Shown: positions 1-8,018 of the stretch, piece by piece
Position numbering within the stretch: position 1 is the stretch's first letter
Layout: each line of letters opens with the position of its first letter
NCBI RefSeq assembly: GCF_006335005.1
Contig: NZ_VDMP01000013.1
Location: 49,017-110,766, forward strand
DNA from: Nocardioides albidus
Lineage (GTDB): Bacteria > Actinomycetota > Actinomycetes > Propionibacteriales > Nocardioidaceae
Reading direction: 5' to 3'
DNA length: 61,750 bases
Translations under genes and position numbers: made by a program
Notes under the pieces: generated by a model
Databases searched by the model: none
What the model was told of the DNA's origin: nothing
What the model saw: the letters and a program-made list of their open reading frames with translations, nothing else

Positions 1-248
1 GTGTCCTCACCGGCCCCCGGGGCGCCGTGGCCCGTGGCCTGGACGGCGACGCGCCGCCCCTCCTCCCCCGCGATCCGTACGGCGGCCGCGACGTCCGCCG
101 CGTGCCGGGCCGCGACCACGGCGGCCGGGCGGTGCACCACCGCCGCGTTGAAGGCGGCCGACGCGGCGGCGCCGCCAGGCTCTCCGGGGGCGAAGACGTC
201 GCCGGAGACCTCACGGGCCAGTCGTTCGCGCAGGAATGAGGTGTCCAT
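1..248 (-). CDS. FAD-binding oxidoreductase, N-terminal part (cut by window edge)
   Basis: Only the first 82 codons are in the window. An ATG at 248 is preceded by an AGGAGGA ribosome site. The visible protein resembles the start of the FAD-linked oxidase (PCMH, berberine-bridge-like) fold. A short leader is followed by a stretch containing HRPAAVVAARHAADVAAAVR and then VAVQATGHG, the region that contacts the FAD pyrophosphate in this family. The substrate cannot be told from this fragment. It lies 136 bases downstream of the large LuxR-type regulator on the same strand, which may control it. Plus-strand frames over the same DNA are shadows. Confidence 0.75.
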   Translation of the reverse strand, partial: MDTSFLRERLAREVSGDVFAPGEPGGAAASAAFNAAVVHRPAAVVAARHAADVAAAVRIAGEEGRRVAVQATGHGAPGAGED

Positions 249-348
249 CTGTTCCTCCTCGTTCGCCGCCGCACGGTGCGGGCGGGCTCGAGGACGACGC
301 TCGGCCTAAGGGGGCCTCAGGGACATGAGGCATCCACGTCGATCCCCC

Positions 349-396
349 TCAGATCTCGAGTCAGATCTCGAGTCAGATCTCGAGTCAGATCTCGAT
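349..396. repeat. Four tandem copies of a 12-bp unit spanning the regulator's stop codon
   Basis: The unit TCAGATCTCGAG (plus strand) occurs three times exactly (349-360, 361-372, 373-384) and once with a single last-base change (385-396). Read on the minus strand, each copy ends in TGA, so the LuxR-type gene meets its true stop and then three more in-frame stops 12 bases apart. The first copy in the reading direction encodes the end of the protein (Ile-Glu-Ile-stop). Each unit holds an AGATCT hexamer, and CTCGAG falls at the junctions. The array probably arose by slippage duplication of the gene's end. Confidence 0.9.
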
Positions 397-3261
397 GAGG
401 CCGCGCCGGTGTGCGACGGTGACCGCCTCGGTGCGACTGGACGCGCCGAGCTTGGCCATCACGTTGCTCAGGTGCACGCTGGCGGTCTTCTCGCTGATGT
501 GCAGTCGTCGCCCGATCTCGCGGTTGGTCAGCCCCTCGGCGACCAGTCCGAGAACCTCGCGCTCGCGCCCGGTCAGCACGCTCGTCGTACCGCGCGCCGG
601 CCGGTCGAGAGCGGTCCGCCGCTGGGTCGCGCAGATCGCGTCCTGCAACGGGCGCGCACCCATCCGGGCTGCGCTCTCGGCAGCGGCCGCGAGGAGCGGC
701 GCGGCCGACTCCCGGTCGCCGCCGACGAGCCGGGCCTCGGCGAGGCGCCAGCGGCAGCGGGCCAGCTCGGGCTCGTGGCCGTACCCGAACGCCGCGAGGG
801 CGGCCTCCCACTCCTCGACGGCGGGCTCGCCGCGGAGCCGGGCGGCCTCGGCCACGGTGCGCGCGTGCCACGCCCGGCCCTCGGGGCCCAGGTCACCGGG
901 CCGGCCCCGTCCCCTCGCGACCAGCTGCTCGGCCCGCTCGGTCCACGCTGCTCCGGCCGCCTCGGCAGCGGCCGCACCAGCGCCGTCGCGCCGCAACCGG
1001 CAGGCCGCTGCTTCGTCGGCGAGGGCGCCGAGCGCGAGGGCTGCCAGCCAGAGCCCGCCGTACATGCGGTCGCCGACCACAGCGTCGAGGTGGGCCAGTG
1101 CCCTCCCGGCGACCGCAGCGGCCGCCGACGGCTCGCCCGCCCAGGTGAGCCGCTCGGTCTCGCAGCCACCGGCGACGAGGGCGACCTGCGGGTCGACGTC
1201 CCAGCTGTCCGCCAGCCGGTCCAGCCGCAGCGCCGCGTCGTCGCGGCCACGGGCGACGGCGGCGTAGCAGCCGACGGCGGCGAGACGGGCGGCCGCCGTG
1301 TCGGGCCGGCGTTGATCGGGGACGGCCGCGGCGGCCAGGCTGGCGTCGAGGTCGCCGCCGACGTACAGGGCGATGGCCTCGAGCACCCGCATCTCGACGC
1401 CCGGGTCGCTCCACCGCAACCCGGTCTCCTCCGCCCGCGCCAAGGCCGTGCGCAGCACCGGACGCGCCCCGGCGACGTCGCCGCCGTAGTAGTGCAGCGA
1501 CGCCAGGGTGTAGTGGGCGCGCAGCTCCGCGGCCAGCTCGCCGTGCTCGCGAGCCAGGAGCACGGCGGCGCCCAGCTGGTCGGCCGCCCGCGACGGGTCG
1601 CCGCCGATCTCGTCGAGGAAGGCCACGGTGGTGAGGGCGTCGACCTCGAGGCGGGGTACGGCGGCTGCGCGGGCCCGGTGAAGGGCGCGCTCGGCCACCG
1701 GGCGGGCGGCGTCGGTGCGACGTGAGGAGAGCAGCGACCGGGCCAGCATCACCTCGGCCAGGGCGGCGGTGCCCGCGTCGACGTCCTCAGCGGCGGCGAG
1801 CGCAACGGCCTGCTCGGCCGGGACCTGCAGCTCCTCGGTGCGGTCGAGGGCGATCAGCTGCCGGACCAGCTCGGCCCGCGCCTGCACGGCTCCGGTGGCG
1901 TCGCCGACCGCGTCGGCGAGGTCGACGGCGAGACGGGCGAGGTCGACCGAGCGGGCCGGCTCCCCCGCCAGGCCGGCCGCGACGGCAGCCCGGACCGCGA
2001 CCCGGCCGCGCGTCGTACCGCTCAGGGCGTCGGCCTCGTCGACCTCGGACCAGGTGTCGAGCACGTACTGCAGGTGCTGCAGTGCGGCGTCGGGCGCGGT
2101 GGCCGACAGGGCGTCGTCCGCCGCGCGCAGGGACCACGCCAGCGCCTCGGGCCGGTTGCCGGCCAGCACGTGGTGGCGGGCGACCTCGCCGGGCGACGCT
2201 CCGGCGGCGGCGAGGGCGGCGGCGTAGCGGGCGTGCAGCCGCAGGCGCACGCCGGGCAGCAGGTCGTCATGGATCGCGGCGCGGAGCAGGTCGTGCGCGA
2301 AGGCATAGCCGTCGCCCTCGGCGGTGAGCAGGCCGGCCTGGACGGCGGCGCGCAGAGCCTCGTCGACCTCGGCATCGGGGCGCCCGACGACGACGCGCAG
2401 CACGGCGTCGGGCACGGGGCCGGCCGAGCCGGACGCCGTACGGACCACGGCCCGTGCCGTCTCGTCGAGCGGTTCCAGGCGCCCGACCAGCAGGTCCGCG
2501 AGGGCGGTCGGCACGGCGTCGAGGCGGCCGGTCTCCGCGAGCTCCTCGGCCAGCGCCTGCACGAAGAACGGGTTGCCGGCGGTGCGGCGGAACACCTCGT
2601 CGGCGACGTGCGGCTCGGGCTCGACTCCTCCGACGTGCCCCAGCAGGGTGCGGACCTCGTCCGGCGCGAGCGGTGCGAGGTCCACCCGGCGGACCGGCTC
2701 CAGGCGGCCGAGCTCGCCGACCAGCCGCCGGATCCGCGGCCGTGCGGCGAGGCCGTCGGTCCGCAGGGTCGCGACGACCGCGATCCGCTCGGTGGCGGCG
2801 CGGGTCAGCAGGAACCGCAGGAAGTCGGCCGACGAGGCGTCCATCCACTGCAGGTCCTCCACGACCACGGCCACCGGGCCGTGGGCCCGGCCGGCCGCGG
2901 CCAGTCGGGTCGCCATGGCGTCGTAGGTGCGCAGCCGGCGGGCCTCGTCCGGCGCACTGTCGGCGAGCTCGGTGAGCAGCGCCTCGTCGCCGAGCGCGCG
3001 AGCCAGGTCGGTCAGCGCGAGGAGCGGAAGGCCGGGCTCGCCGAGGTCGACGCACTGGACGCGGACCACGCGTCCCTCCCTGAGACCGTCCTGCAGCGAG
3101 CGGACGACGCGGCTCTTGCCGACGCCGGCCGGGCCGGCGACGAGGACGGCTCCGGGACGGCCGTCGGCCGCGGCGGCGACGACGGCGCGGAGCAGCTCCA
3201 GCTCACGCTCGCGCCCGACGAGGGGTACCTCGCTCCGCGGCCGCACCATGGCCGCCATCAT
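385..3261 (-). CDS. LuxR-family transcriptional regulator with AAA-type ATPase domain (LAL type)
   Basis: A 958-residue regulator of the large ATP-binding LuxR (LAL) family, a usual size. The N-terminal ATPase has a Walker A GPAGVGKS at residues 43-50 and a Walker B AVVVEDLQWMD at about 131-141. A long alanine/arginine-rich helical middle resembles the TPR-like sensor region of MalT/LAL proteins. The last 65 or so residues are a GerE-type helix-turn-helix (LTGREREVLGLVAEGLTNRE onward). Such proteins usually activate nearby catabolic or secondary-metabolic genes. The only neighbour downstream on the same strand is the FAD-linked oxidoreductase at 1-248. Three in-frame ATGs lie in the first five codons, so the exact start is uncertain. 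The stop codon lies in a 12-bp tandem repeat. Confidence 0.93.
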   Translation of the reverse strand: MMAAMVRPRSEVPLVGRERELELLRAVVAAAADGRPGAVLVAGPAGVGKSRVVRSLQDGLREGRVVRVQCVDLGEPGLPLLALTDLARALGDEALLTELADSAPDEARRLRTYDAMATRLAAAGRAHGPVAVVVEDLQWMDASSADFLRFLLTRAATERIAVVATLRTDGLAARPRIRRLVGELGRLEPVRRVDLAPLAPDEVRTLLGHVGGVEPEPHVADEVFRRTAGNPFFVQALAEELAETGRLDAVPTALADLLVGRLEPLDETARAVVRTASGSAGPVPDAVLRVVVGRPDAEVDEALRAAVQAGLLTAEGDGYAFAHDLLRAAIHDDLLPGVRLRLHARYAAALAAAGASPGEVARHHVLAGNRPEALAWSLRAADDALSATAPDAALQHLQYVLDTWSEVDEADALSGTTRGRVAVRAAVAAGLAGEPARSVDLARLAVDLADAVGDATGAVQARAELVRQLIALDRTEELQVPAEQAVALAAAEDVDAGTAALAEVMLARSLLSSRRTDAARPVAERALHRARAAAVPRLEVDALTTVAFLDEIGGDPSRAADQLGAAVLLAREHGELAAELRAHYTLASLHYYGGDVAGARPVLRTALARAEETGLRWSDPGVEMRVLEAIALYVGGDLDASLAAAAVPDQRRPDTAAARLAAVGCYAAVARGRDDAALRLDRLADSWDVDPQVALVAGGCETERLTWAGEPSAAAAVAGRALAHLDAVVGDRMYGGLWLAALALGALADEAAACRLRRDGAGAAAAEAAGAAWTERAEQLVARGRGRPGDLGPEGRAWHARTVAEAARLRGEPAVEEWEAALAAFGYGHEPELARCRWRLAEARLVGGDRESAAPLLAAAAESAARMGARPLQDAICATQRRTALDRPARGTTSVLTGREREVLGLVAEGLTNREIGRRLHISEKTASVHLSNVMAKLGASSRTEAVTVAHRRGLIEI

Positions 3262-3310
3262 CGCAGCGGATCGGGCGGTGCGGGGCGGCTTTCAGAGCCG
3301 CTGCGGGCCC

Positions 3311-3327
3311 GACCGCCTCAGGCGGTC
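3311..3327. terminator. Short hairpin over the end of the membrane-protein gene
   Basis: GACCGCC-TCA-GGCGGTC is a perfect 7-bp stem with a 3-base loop. The loop is the stop codon of the minus-strand membrane-protein gene. There is no clear T-tract, so it is only a candidate terminator or RNA-stabilising hairpin. Confidence 0.35.
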
Positions 3328-3629
3328 CAGTCGAGCAGGATCCCGCCGGCGGTGATCGCGACCCACCACCACACGAACGACATGATCCCGAGCGCCACGG
3401 TCCGCTTCGGGTGCGAGCTCCACCAGACGAAGCACAGCACGAGCATCGCCACCCAGGTGAGCATCAGCACCGCGACGGCCCAGGCGGGCGCGAGCAGCCC
3501 GGAGGCGGCGTACAGGAAGAACGACGAGACCAGCAGGATCAACCCCACGAACGGCCACGGCGAGATCCGTCGTCCGGTGGCAGGGTCGATCGCCACCGGA
3601 CGGATCCGGCGGCGACGGGAGAGAGCCAA
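3318..3629 (-). CDS. Small membrane protein with three predicted helices
   Basis: About 103 residues from a TTG at 3629, 4 bases after the stop of the upstream small-protein gene; a GTG at 3596 is an alternative start. A basic N-terminus (LALSRRRRIRP) is followed by three hydrophobic segments, around PFVGLILLVSSFFLYAASG, AVAVLMLTWVAMLVLCFVWW and ALGIMSFVWWWVAITAGG. This suggests an integral membrane protein with a cytoplasmic N-terminus. No catalytic motif is visible and I do not recognise the family. It is probably co-transcribed with the 64-residue protein upstream. Confidence 0.65.
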   Translation of the reverse strand: MALSRRRRIRPVAIDPATGRRISPWPFVGLILLVSSFFLYAASGLLAPAWAVAVLMLTWVAMLVLCFVWWSSHPKRTVALGIMSFVWWWVAITAGGILLDWTA

Positions 3630-3633
3630 CGGA

Positions 3634-3828
3634 CTACTTGTCCTCGGCGTCGTCGTTCCAGACCGGGTCCTCGTCCCACGCCTCGGTGCGCTCGGCCGCC
3701 TTCTCCAGCGCGCGAGCGGCCTCGGCCTCCGTGGGGTAGGGCCCCAGACGGTCCTTGTTGGGACAGCCCTCGACACCCTCGACCCGGTGGTGGGTCAGGC
3801 AGAACCAGTACTCGTTCTCCTCGGACAT
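3634..3828 (-). CDS. Small conserved actinobacterial protein (64 aa, SPOR-like)
   Basis: A 64-residue acidic protein. It contains YWFCLTHHRVE, a second cysteine in GCPNKDRLGPYP, and a helical TEAEAARALEKAAERTEAW tail ending in DEDPVWNDD. The aromatic start followed by a helix rich in Ala/Glu/Arg resembles the small SPOR-like proteins common in actinobacteria. The Cys/His pair (C-x2-HH) plus a later Cys could bind a metal, but this is a guess. It is the first gene of a probable two-gene unit with the membrane protein downstream, and it diverges from the secreted-protein gene at 3867. Confidence 0.8.
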   Translation of the reverse strand: MSEENEYWFCLTHHRVEGVEGCPNKDRLGPYPTEAEAARALEKAAERTEAWDEDPVWNDDAEDK

Positions 3829-3866
3829 GGTCCGAACCTACCGCGAGCGTCACTACTCTCACGGTC

Positions 3867-4463
3867 ATGCGTCCGCACCCAGTCGCTCTCGTGCTGCCCA
3901 CTCTCCTCACCTGTTCCGCGCTCGGCGTGCTCCCTGCGGCGATGGTCTCCGCCGCACACGCGGAGTCGGTCACCGTCGCCGATCCCGGCGGCAACGTGCC
4001 GCCGATGCTCGCCATCGAATCGGCTCGCTTCTCGAACAGGAAGAAGCGGGTCAAGGTTGTCGTGTCCGCACCCGAGTTCAGCCTGCAATGGGTGTCGTGG
4101 GCGAGGCTCGAGGTCCTGGTCGGCAAGCAGAAGGGCAATCCGGGCTACCGCTATCACTACCAGCTCTCCTGGGATCGCGACAGCGGTGGCATGACCCTGT
4201 ACGAGAGCCGGGCCGGCACGGACGGCAGCCTCCGGATCAAGTGCCGCGGGAAGCGGTTCCATTCCGACGAGGCGGCCGGACGTATCACGATGTCGTTGCC
4301 TACGCGGTGCCTCAACGGTGGCGCCAAGGTGCAGATGGGATACCAGCACGGCAGCACCCAGACCCAGTACGGCTGGGACGCGGTCCCGAGCGTCGACGAC
4401 GCCGTCGACGACTACGGTCTCGGCCAACTGCCGACCTTCACACGGTGGCTGCGACGCGGCTGA
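3867..4463 (+). CDS. Secreted protein of unknown function
   Basis: 198 residues from ATG 3867. The first 32 or so residues are a Sec signal peptide: a short charged start, a hydrophobic core LVLPTLLTCSALGVLPAAM, and an AHA-E cleavage-like site. The mature part is rich in Tyr, Trp, Lys and Arg, with two cysteines (IKCRGK and TRCLNGG) that could form a disulfide outside the cell. Its alternating polar/hydrophobic pattern suggests a beta-rich fold. The family is not recognised. It diverges from the 64-residue protein at 3828 and converges with the TPR gene ending at 4479. Confidence 0.75.
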   Translation: MRPHPVALVLPTLLTCSALGVLPAAMVSAAHAESVTVADPGGNVPPMLAIESARFSNRKKRVKVVVSAPEFSLQWVSWARLEVLVGKQKGNPGYRYHYQLSWDRDSGGMTLYESRAGTDGSLRIKCRGKRFHSDEAAGRITMSLPTRCLNGGAKVQMGYQHGSTQTQYGWDAVPSVDDAVDDYGLGQLPTFTRWLRRG

Positions 4464-4478
4464 TCCGCAAAGCAGCAG

Positions 4479-4907
4479 TCACGACGCGCCGAGCTTGCCG
4501 GCCAGACGCTCGACCCGCAGCACGTCGTACTCGTGCTCGGGGTCGCCCGTCATCGCCGCCGCGAGCCGCAGGTGCGGGAGCGCCTCGGCGTACCTCGACT
4601 GCCGCTCGAGCGCGCGTCCCAGCGCGTGCCGGCTCCACGCGTCGGCCGGGTCGTCCGCGACCAGCGCGGCGAGCTCGTCGACGGCCTTCTGCAGCTGCGC
4701 GCGCATGAGGAACGCCCACGCCCGCAACGACCGCAGCCCACGGTTTCCCGGCTCCTCCTCGAGCGCGGGCTCGAGGACCTCGAGCGCCTCGCGCGGGGCG
4801 CGACGGGACAGGAGGTCGTGGGCGGTGCGGTACGCCGCCTCGTGGCGCTCGGTCGTACCCGGAAACACAATCGGCGGCAGCACGTTGATCTCGGGCACGT
4901 CGCTCAT
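4479..4907 (-). CDS. Tetratricopeptide-repeat protein
   Basis: 142 residues from ATG 4907. After a short N-terminal arm (MSDVPEINVLPP) the protein is entirely helical, with TPR-type periodicity: AAYRTAHDLLSRRAPREALE, then AWAFLMRAQLQKAVDELAAL, then AWSRHALGRALERQSRYAEA. These repeats usually mediate protein contacts; no enzyme domain is present. A longer upstream frame exists but would run through the 5' end of the RNase P RNA gene on the other strand, so the ATG just inside the gene boundary is preferred. The 49-base space to rnpB must hold both promoters. Confidence 0.85.
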   Translation of the reverse strand: MSDVPEINVLPPIVFPGTTERHEAAYRTAHDLLSRRAPREALEVLEPALEEEPGNRGLRSLRAWAFLMRAQLQKAVDELAALVADDPADAWSRHALGRALERQSRYAEALPHLRLAAAMTGDPEHEYDVLRVERLAGKLGAS

Positions 4908-4955
4908 GTCGTCTTCAACTGTCCCGCGAGTCACGTTGTTCCCTACAGTGGTGCG

Positions 4956-5355
4956 TGGACGGGCTGGCCGGGCGACCGCGTGACCCATCGCCGCGAGGCG
5001 ACGGGCCCCGAGGAAAGTCCGGGCTCCACAGAGCAGGGTGGTGGGTAACACCCACCCGGGGTGACCCGCGGGAAAGTGCCACAGAGAACAGACCGCCTCG
5101 CCTCTCGTGGGCGGGGTAAGGGTGAAACGGTGGGGCAAGAGCCCACCAGTGCGCCGGGCGACCGGAGCAGCTAGGCAAACCCCACCCGGAGCAAGACCAG
5201 ACAGCACACGACGGTCCGGATCAACCGGGCTGAGAGGGCTGCTCGCCCGAGTGTGCGGGTAGGTCGCTCGAGGCTGTCGGCAACGGCAGCCCTAGATGGA
5301 TGGTCGCCCCTTTGGAAACAGAGGACAGAACCCGGCTTAGAGGCCAGCCCGTCCC
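4956..5355 (+). ncRNA. rnpB: RNase P RNA (bacterial type A)
   Basis: The catalytic RNA that trims tRNA 5' leaders. Recognised by the conserved 5' core GAGGAAAGTCCGGGCTCC at 5010-5027, by GGTAAGGGTGAAACGGTG and GTAAGAGC-like segments in the middle, and by the 3' core ACAGAACCCGGCTTAG at 5325-5340. The two ends pair to close helix P1: GACGGGCTGGCC at 4958-4969 with GGCCAGCCCGTC at 5342-5353. The length of about 400 nt fits actinobacterial type A RNAs. Protein frames across this stretch on either strand are not genes. Confidence 0.97.
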
Positions 5356-5368
5356 CAAGACCGCCGAC

Positions 5369-5944
5369 TCATCGGCTCGCGAGCAGTCCCGCGGCGAACA
5401 CCGCGACCGCCACCCGCCAGACTCGATCTTGATGGGCTGCTGTCCTGCCGAGCAGTCCGTTGCGCTCCTGGACGGCGAGACCGGCGAGCAGTGCGGCGAA
5501 GGCAACGGCGTGGGGCTCGATGTCGTCGGCATCGAGCTCGGAGGTGGACCGGAGGATGTCGACAACCACCTGCCTGCATCGCAGCGCGCCGTGGCCGTCC
5601 GGTATCGGCCCCGAGACCGGCCGCATGGACATGACCTCGGCCAGAGCGGGCTCTGCGCGGGAGAAGCGTCGATAGGCGTCGGCGTACTCCCCCAGCCCTT
5701 CCCGCAAGCCTCGGTCGGCCGAGGGGAGCGAGGCCGCGAGGAGTTCGAAGCCCTCCAGTGCCACGGCGTTGACCAGGCCGTCGCGGCTCCCGAAGAGCTG
5801 GTTGAGGGCAGCGATGTTGGTGCCGGCGGCGCTCGCGACCCGGCGCGTGGTCATCGCGTCGAGGCCCTCTGTCCGGACGATCTCGAGGGCGGCTCTCCGG
5901 ATCTCGTTCGCCAACTCCTCCGTGCGGATACGAGGTCGGGGCAT
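5369..5944 (-). CDS. TetR-family transcriptional repressor
   Basis: 191 residues. The N-terminal helix-turn-helix covers about residues 8-55 (IRTEELANEIRRAALEIVRT onward, then TTRRVASAAGTNIAALNQLF). The C-terminal helical domain would bind a ligand and dimerise. The gene is transcribed away from a thioesterase gene starting at 5986, and a perfect palindrome sits between the two starts, so it very likely represses that gene and itself. The ligand is unknown, but an acyl-CoA or aromatic thioester is plausible given the neighbour. Confidence 0.92.
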   Translation of the reverse strand: MPRPRIRTEELANEIRRAALEIVRTEGLDAMTTRRVASAAGTNIAALNQLFGSRDGLVNAVALEGFELLAASLPSADRGLREGLGEYADAYRRFSRAEPALAEVMSMRPVSGPIPDGHGALRCRQVVVDILRSTSELDADDIEPHAVAFAALLAGLAVQERNGLLGRTAAHQDRVWRVAVAVFAAGLLASR

Positions 5945-5962
5945 AGGCCTCTCCTAGGTTGT

Positions 5963-5975
5963 GTATCACTGATAC
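5963..5975. promoter_or_regulatory. Palindromic operator between TetR gene and thioesterase gene
   Basis: GTATCA-C-TGATAC is a perfect 6-bp inverted repeat around one base. It lies 18 bases upstream of the TetR start and 10 bases upstream of the thioesterase ATG. Position and symmetry fit the binding site of the adjacent TetR-type repressor. Its closeness to the thioesterase ATG leaves little leader, so binding would block initiation directly. Confidence 0.7.
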
Positions 5976-5985
5976 GTTTCTTGCC

Positions 5986-6426
5986 ATGACCACTCCTCTC
6001 CCCCGTGTCTCGGATGTCATCGAGACGATGCCGATCGCGCGGTTGCTCGGATTGACGGTCGAGTCCGCCGCACCGGACCAGACCGTCATCAGCATGCCGG
6101 TGCGGCCCGATCTGACCTTCGACGGCGTTCATTGCCAGGGCGGAGTCGTCGCGATGCTGGCGGACTTCGCTGCCGTCCGCGCTGCCTTCGCCGCCGTCGT
6201 CGCGGAGGGGCGTTTCGTCGCGACCACCGCCATCGAGGCCCACAATCTCCGACCCGCCCGGGGCCAGCGGCTCGTCGCAGTCGGGCGCCTGATCGGGCGA
6301 CCCGGTCGGACGATGGTCGCGGCTGCCGACGTGTACTGCGACAGCCCGGACGGCGAGCACTGCCTCACCGGGCTCTTCACCGCCACCGCCCTCGACCCGA
6401 GCGCAGCAACGCGACGCGCTGGCTAG
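5986..6426 (+). CDS. PaaI-type hotdog-fold thioesterase
   Basis: 146 residues from ATG 5986; an in-frame TTG at 5959 would put the operator inside the gene and is rejected. The protein has the hotdog thioesterase signature of the PaaI group. The segment TFDGVHCQGGVVAMLADFAA supplies the helix and acid residue used for acyl-CoA hydrolysis, followed by beta strands ending in YCDSPDGEHCLTGLFTATA. It probably hydrolyses a CoA thioester in the cytoplasm. Divergent from and probably repressed by the TetR protein; 86 bases upstream of the MDMPI-like gene. Confidence 0.87.
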   Translation: MTTPLPRVSDVIETMPIARLLGLTVESAAPDQTVISMPVRPDLTFDGVHCQGGVVAMLADFAAVRAAFAAVVAEGRFVATTAIEAHNLRPARGQRLVAVGRLIGRPGRTMVAAADVYCDSPDGEHCLTGLFTATALDPSAATRRAG

Positions 6427-6512
6427 AGACCTGCCCACCATCAAGACCGGCGCGGCGCGGGCTCAGCCAGCAGGCCCTGGGACGTCGTCGAGCCGCTGAC
6501 CGAAGGACCGAC

Positions 6513-7145
6513 ATGACGACCTCTCCCGACCAGACGTTCCTCCAAGCCGCCGAGATGTTCGCCGCCTTGTGCGACCGGATCGCGGAGCCCGATTGGACCC
6601 GCCCGGGGCTGGGCGAGTGGGACGTCCGCGCGCTCGTCGGCCACACGCTGCGGGCGGTCACCACCGTCCACCAGTACCTCTCGAAGCCCCACCCGTCCGC
6701 GCCCACGTGCGGGAGCACCGGCGAATACTTCGCCCTCGCCCGGAGCATTCCCGGGGCGGACAGTCGCGCGGTGGCCGAGCGTGGTCATCAAGCGGGCCGC
6801 GACCTCGGTCCACGACCGGTCGACACCATCCGCGCCGAGATCGCCCGGACCCGGACCTCGCTCGAGGAGACTGTCGACGACGGAGCTGGGTTGGACACCG
6901 TGGTGGAGACGGTGGTCGGAGCCATGCGGCTCAGCGACTACCTGCCCACCCGCACCTTCGAGCTGACCGCGCACAGCATCGACCTCGCCACCGCCTGCGC
7001 TCTTGCGCTGGAGCCTCCCGCCTCCGTCATCGAGTCGGCGGTCCAGACCGCAGCGAGCGCGCTGACCCACAGCAGCGACGGCGTTGTCGTTCTCCGTCAT
7101 CTCATCGGCCGCCCCGCCGAGGGATTCCGGCCGCTCTTCGACTGA
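6513..7145 (+). CDS. Mycothiol-dependent maleylpyruvate isomerase-like (DinB fold) protein
   Basis: 210 residues from ATG 6513. It matches the DinB/MDMPI N-terminal domain: a long helical bundle with the metal-binding histidines expected in VGHTLRAVTTVHQYL and FELTAHSIDLATACAL, and the family phrase PGLGEWDVRALVGHT. Family members use mycothiol as cofactor to isomerise or conjugate small metabolites. The true substrate is unknown. Transcribed in the same direction as the thioesterase and perhaps in one unit with it. Confidence 0.85.
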   Translation: MTTSPDQTFLQAAEMFAALCDRIAEPDWTRPGLGEWDVRALVGHTLRAVTTVHQYLSKPHPSAPTCGSTGEYFALARSIPGADSRAVAERGHQAGRDLGPRPVDTIRAEIARTRTSLEETVDDGAGLDTVVETVVGAMRLSDYLPTRTFELTAHSIDLATACALALEPPASVIESAVQTAASALTHSSDGVVVLRHLIGRPAEGFRPLFD

Positions 7146-7214
7146 CGGGCCGCTTCCCCTTCCCCCGCTCCGTAGGCTCGGCCCCACACGTTCCACGGCA
7201 GCCCGGGAGGCGTC

Positions 7215-8015
7215 ATGTCACGTACTGCTCGCTCCATGACGAGCCTGCCCAGGTCCGGACGTGCCGCGGTCGGCGCGACGGTCGCCACCGGCGTGCTCGG
7301 CGCGCTGGCATCCGCGCCCGAGCGGGTGCACCGAGTGTTCCGCCGGCGCTTCCCGACCGTGGCGGTGACGGGCATGACCGGCGTGGGCAAGACCCAGCTG
7401 GCCGACCGGCTCGCGCGGCGCAGCTCCGGCAGCGCCGCGGCCGAGGTGGGGTCCGCGGTGATGGAGCGGCGTACCCGTCGCTCGCGCCGGCTGCACGGCT
7501 TCCGGTTCCTGGTCGTGCCGGGTGACAACGCCGCGACCCGCCTGGGCGCGCTGGACGAGGTCTTCCACGACGAGCCGGTCGACGGCGTGATCCACGTGGT
7601 CGCCAACGGCTATGCCACGCCCCGCCGCGCCGCGGGTACGACGGGAGCCGCGAGCGCGACCCGGGAGGAGCAGCTCGCCGCCGAGCTCGAGGACTGGACG
7701 ATCACCGCCCACCGCATCGCCTCGATGGCGGTCCGACGGTCCGCGCCGGTCTGGCTGGTGATCGCCGTGACCAAGGCGGACCTGTTCGCCGACGAGCTCG
7801 ACGACGTCATCCGCTACTACTCCCCCGGCAGCGGCTCGCCGTTCGGCGACAAGGTCGACGAGCTGCGCGCGCTCGCCGGCGGCGCACGGCTCTCCGTCGA
7901 CGTGCTCCCCGTGTCGAGCCAGCCCGAGGGCGGCTCCTCCCTCACCGCGAAGCGGGCCGGCGCGATGGTCGATGCCCTCGCCACCCGGCTCGCCCAGCTC
8001 AGCGGCCACGTCTGA
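7215..8015 (+). CDS. GTPase-like P-loop protein
   Basis: 266 residues from ATG 7215, preceded by GGGAGG. The N-terminus has a short alanine-rich hydrophobic stretch (about 18-35). Then come a P-loop GMTGVGKT at residues 53-60 and a guanine-specificity motif TKAD at 186-189, with a hydrophobic strand before it (VWLVIAVTKAD). Switch regions are not obvious. The order fits a small Ras-like GTPase. The basic stretch ERRTRRSRRLHGF lies where a switch region would be, and the C-terminal part is helical. No partner gene is adjacent. Its role is unknown. Confidence 0.75.
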   Translation: MSRTARSMTSLPRSGRAAVGATVATGVLGALASAPERVHRVFRRRFPTVAVTGMTGVGKTQLADRLARRSSGSAAAEVGSAVMERRTRRSRRLHGFRFLVVPGDNAATRLGALDEVFHDEPVDGVIHVVANGYATPRRAAGTTGAASATREEQLAAELEDWTITAHRIASMAVRRSAPVWLVIAVTKADLFADELDDVIRYYSPGSGSPFGDKVDELRALAGGARLSVDVLPVSSQPEGGSSLTAKRAGAMVDALATRLAQLSGHV

Positions 8016-8018
8016 GGG

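Noticed and set aside
349..396. Cloning-linker artefact (AGATCT and CTCGAG words)
   Set aside because: The repeat includes the gene's own last codons, so natural slippage is simpler, though reads should be checked.
325..4194. Long plus-strand frames opposite the LuxR-type regulator
   Set aside because: They are mirror frames of a gene with clear Walker and helix-turn-helix motifs; their composition is Arg/Gly/Pro-rich with no domain.
4550..5207. Minus-strand frames running through the RNase P RNA gene
   Set aside because: The DNA is explained by rnpB with matching ends; the upstream extension of the TPR gene has no ribosome site.
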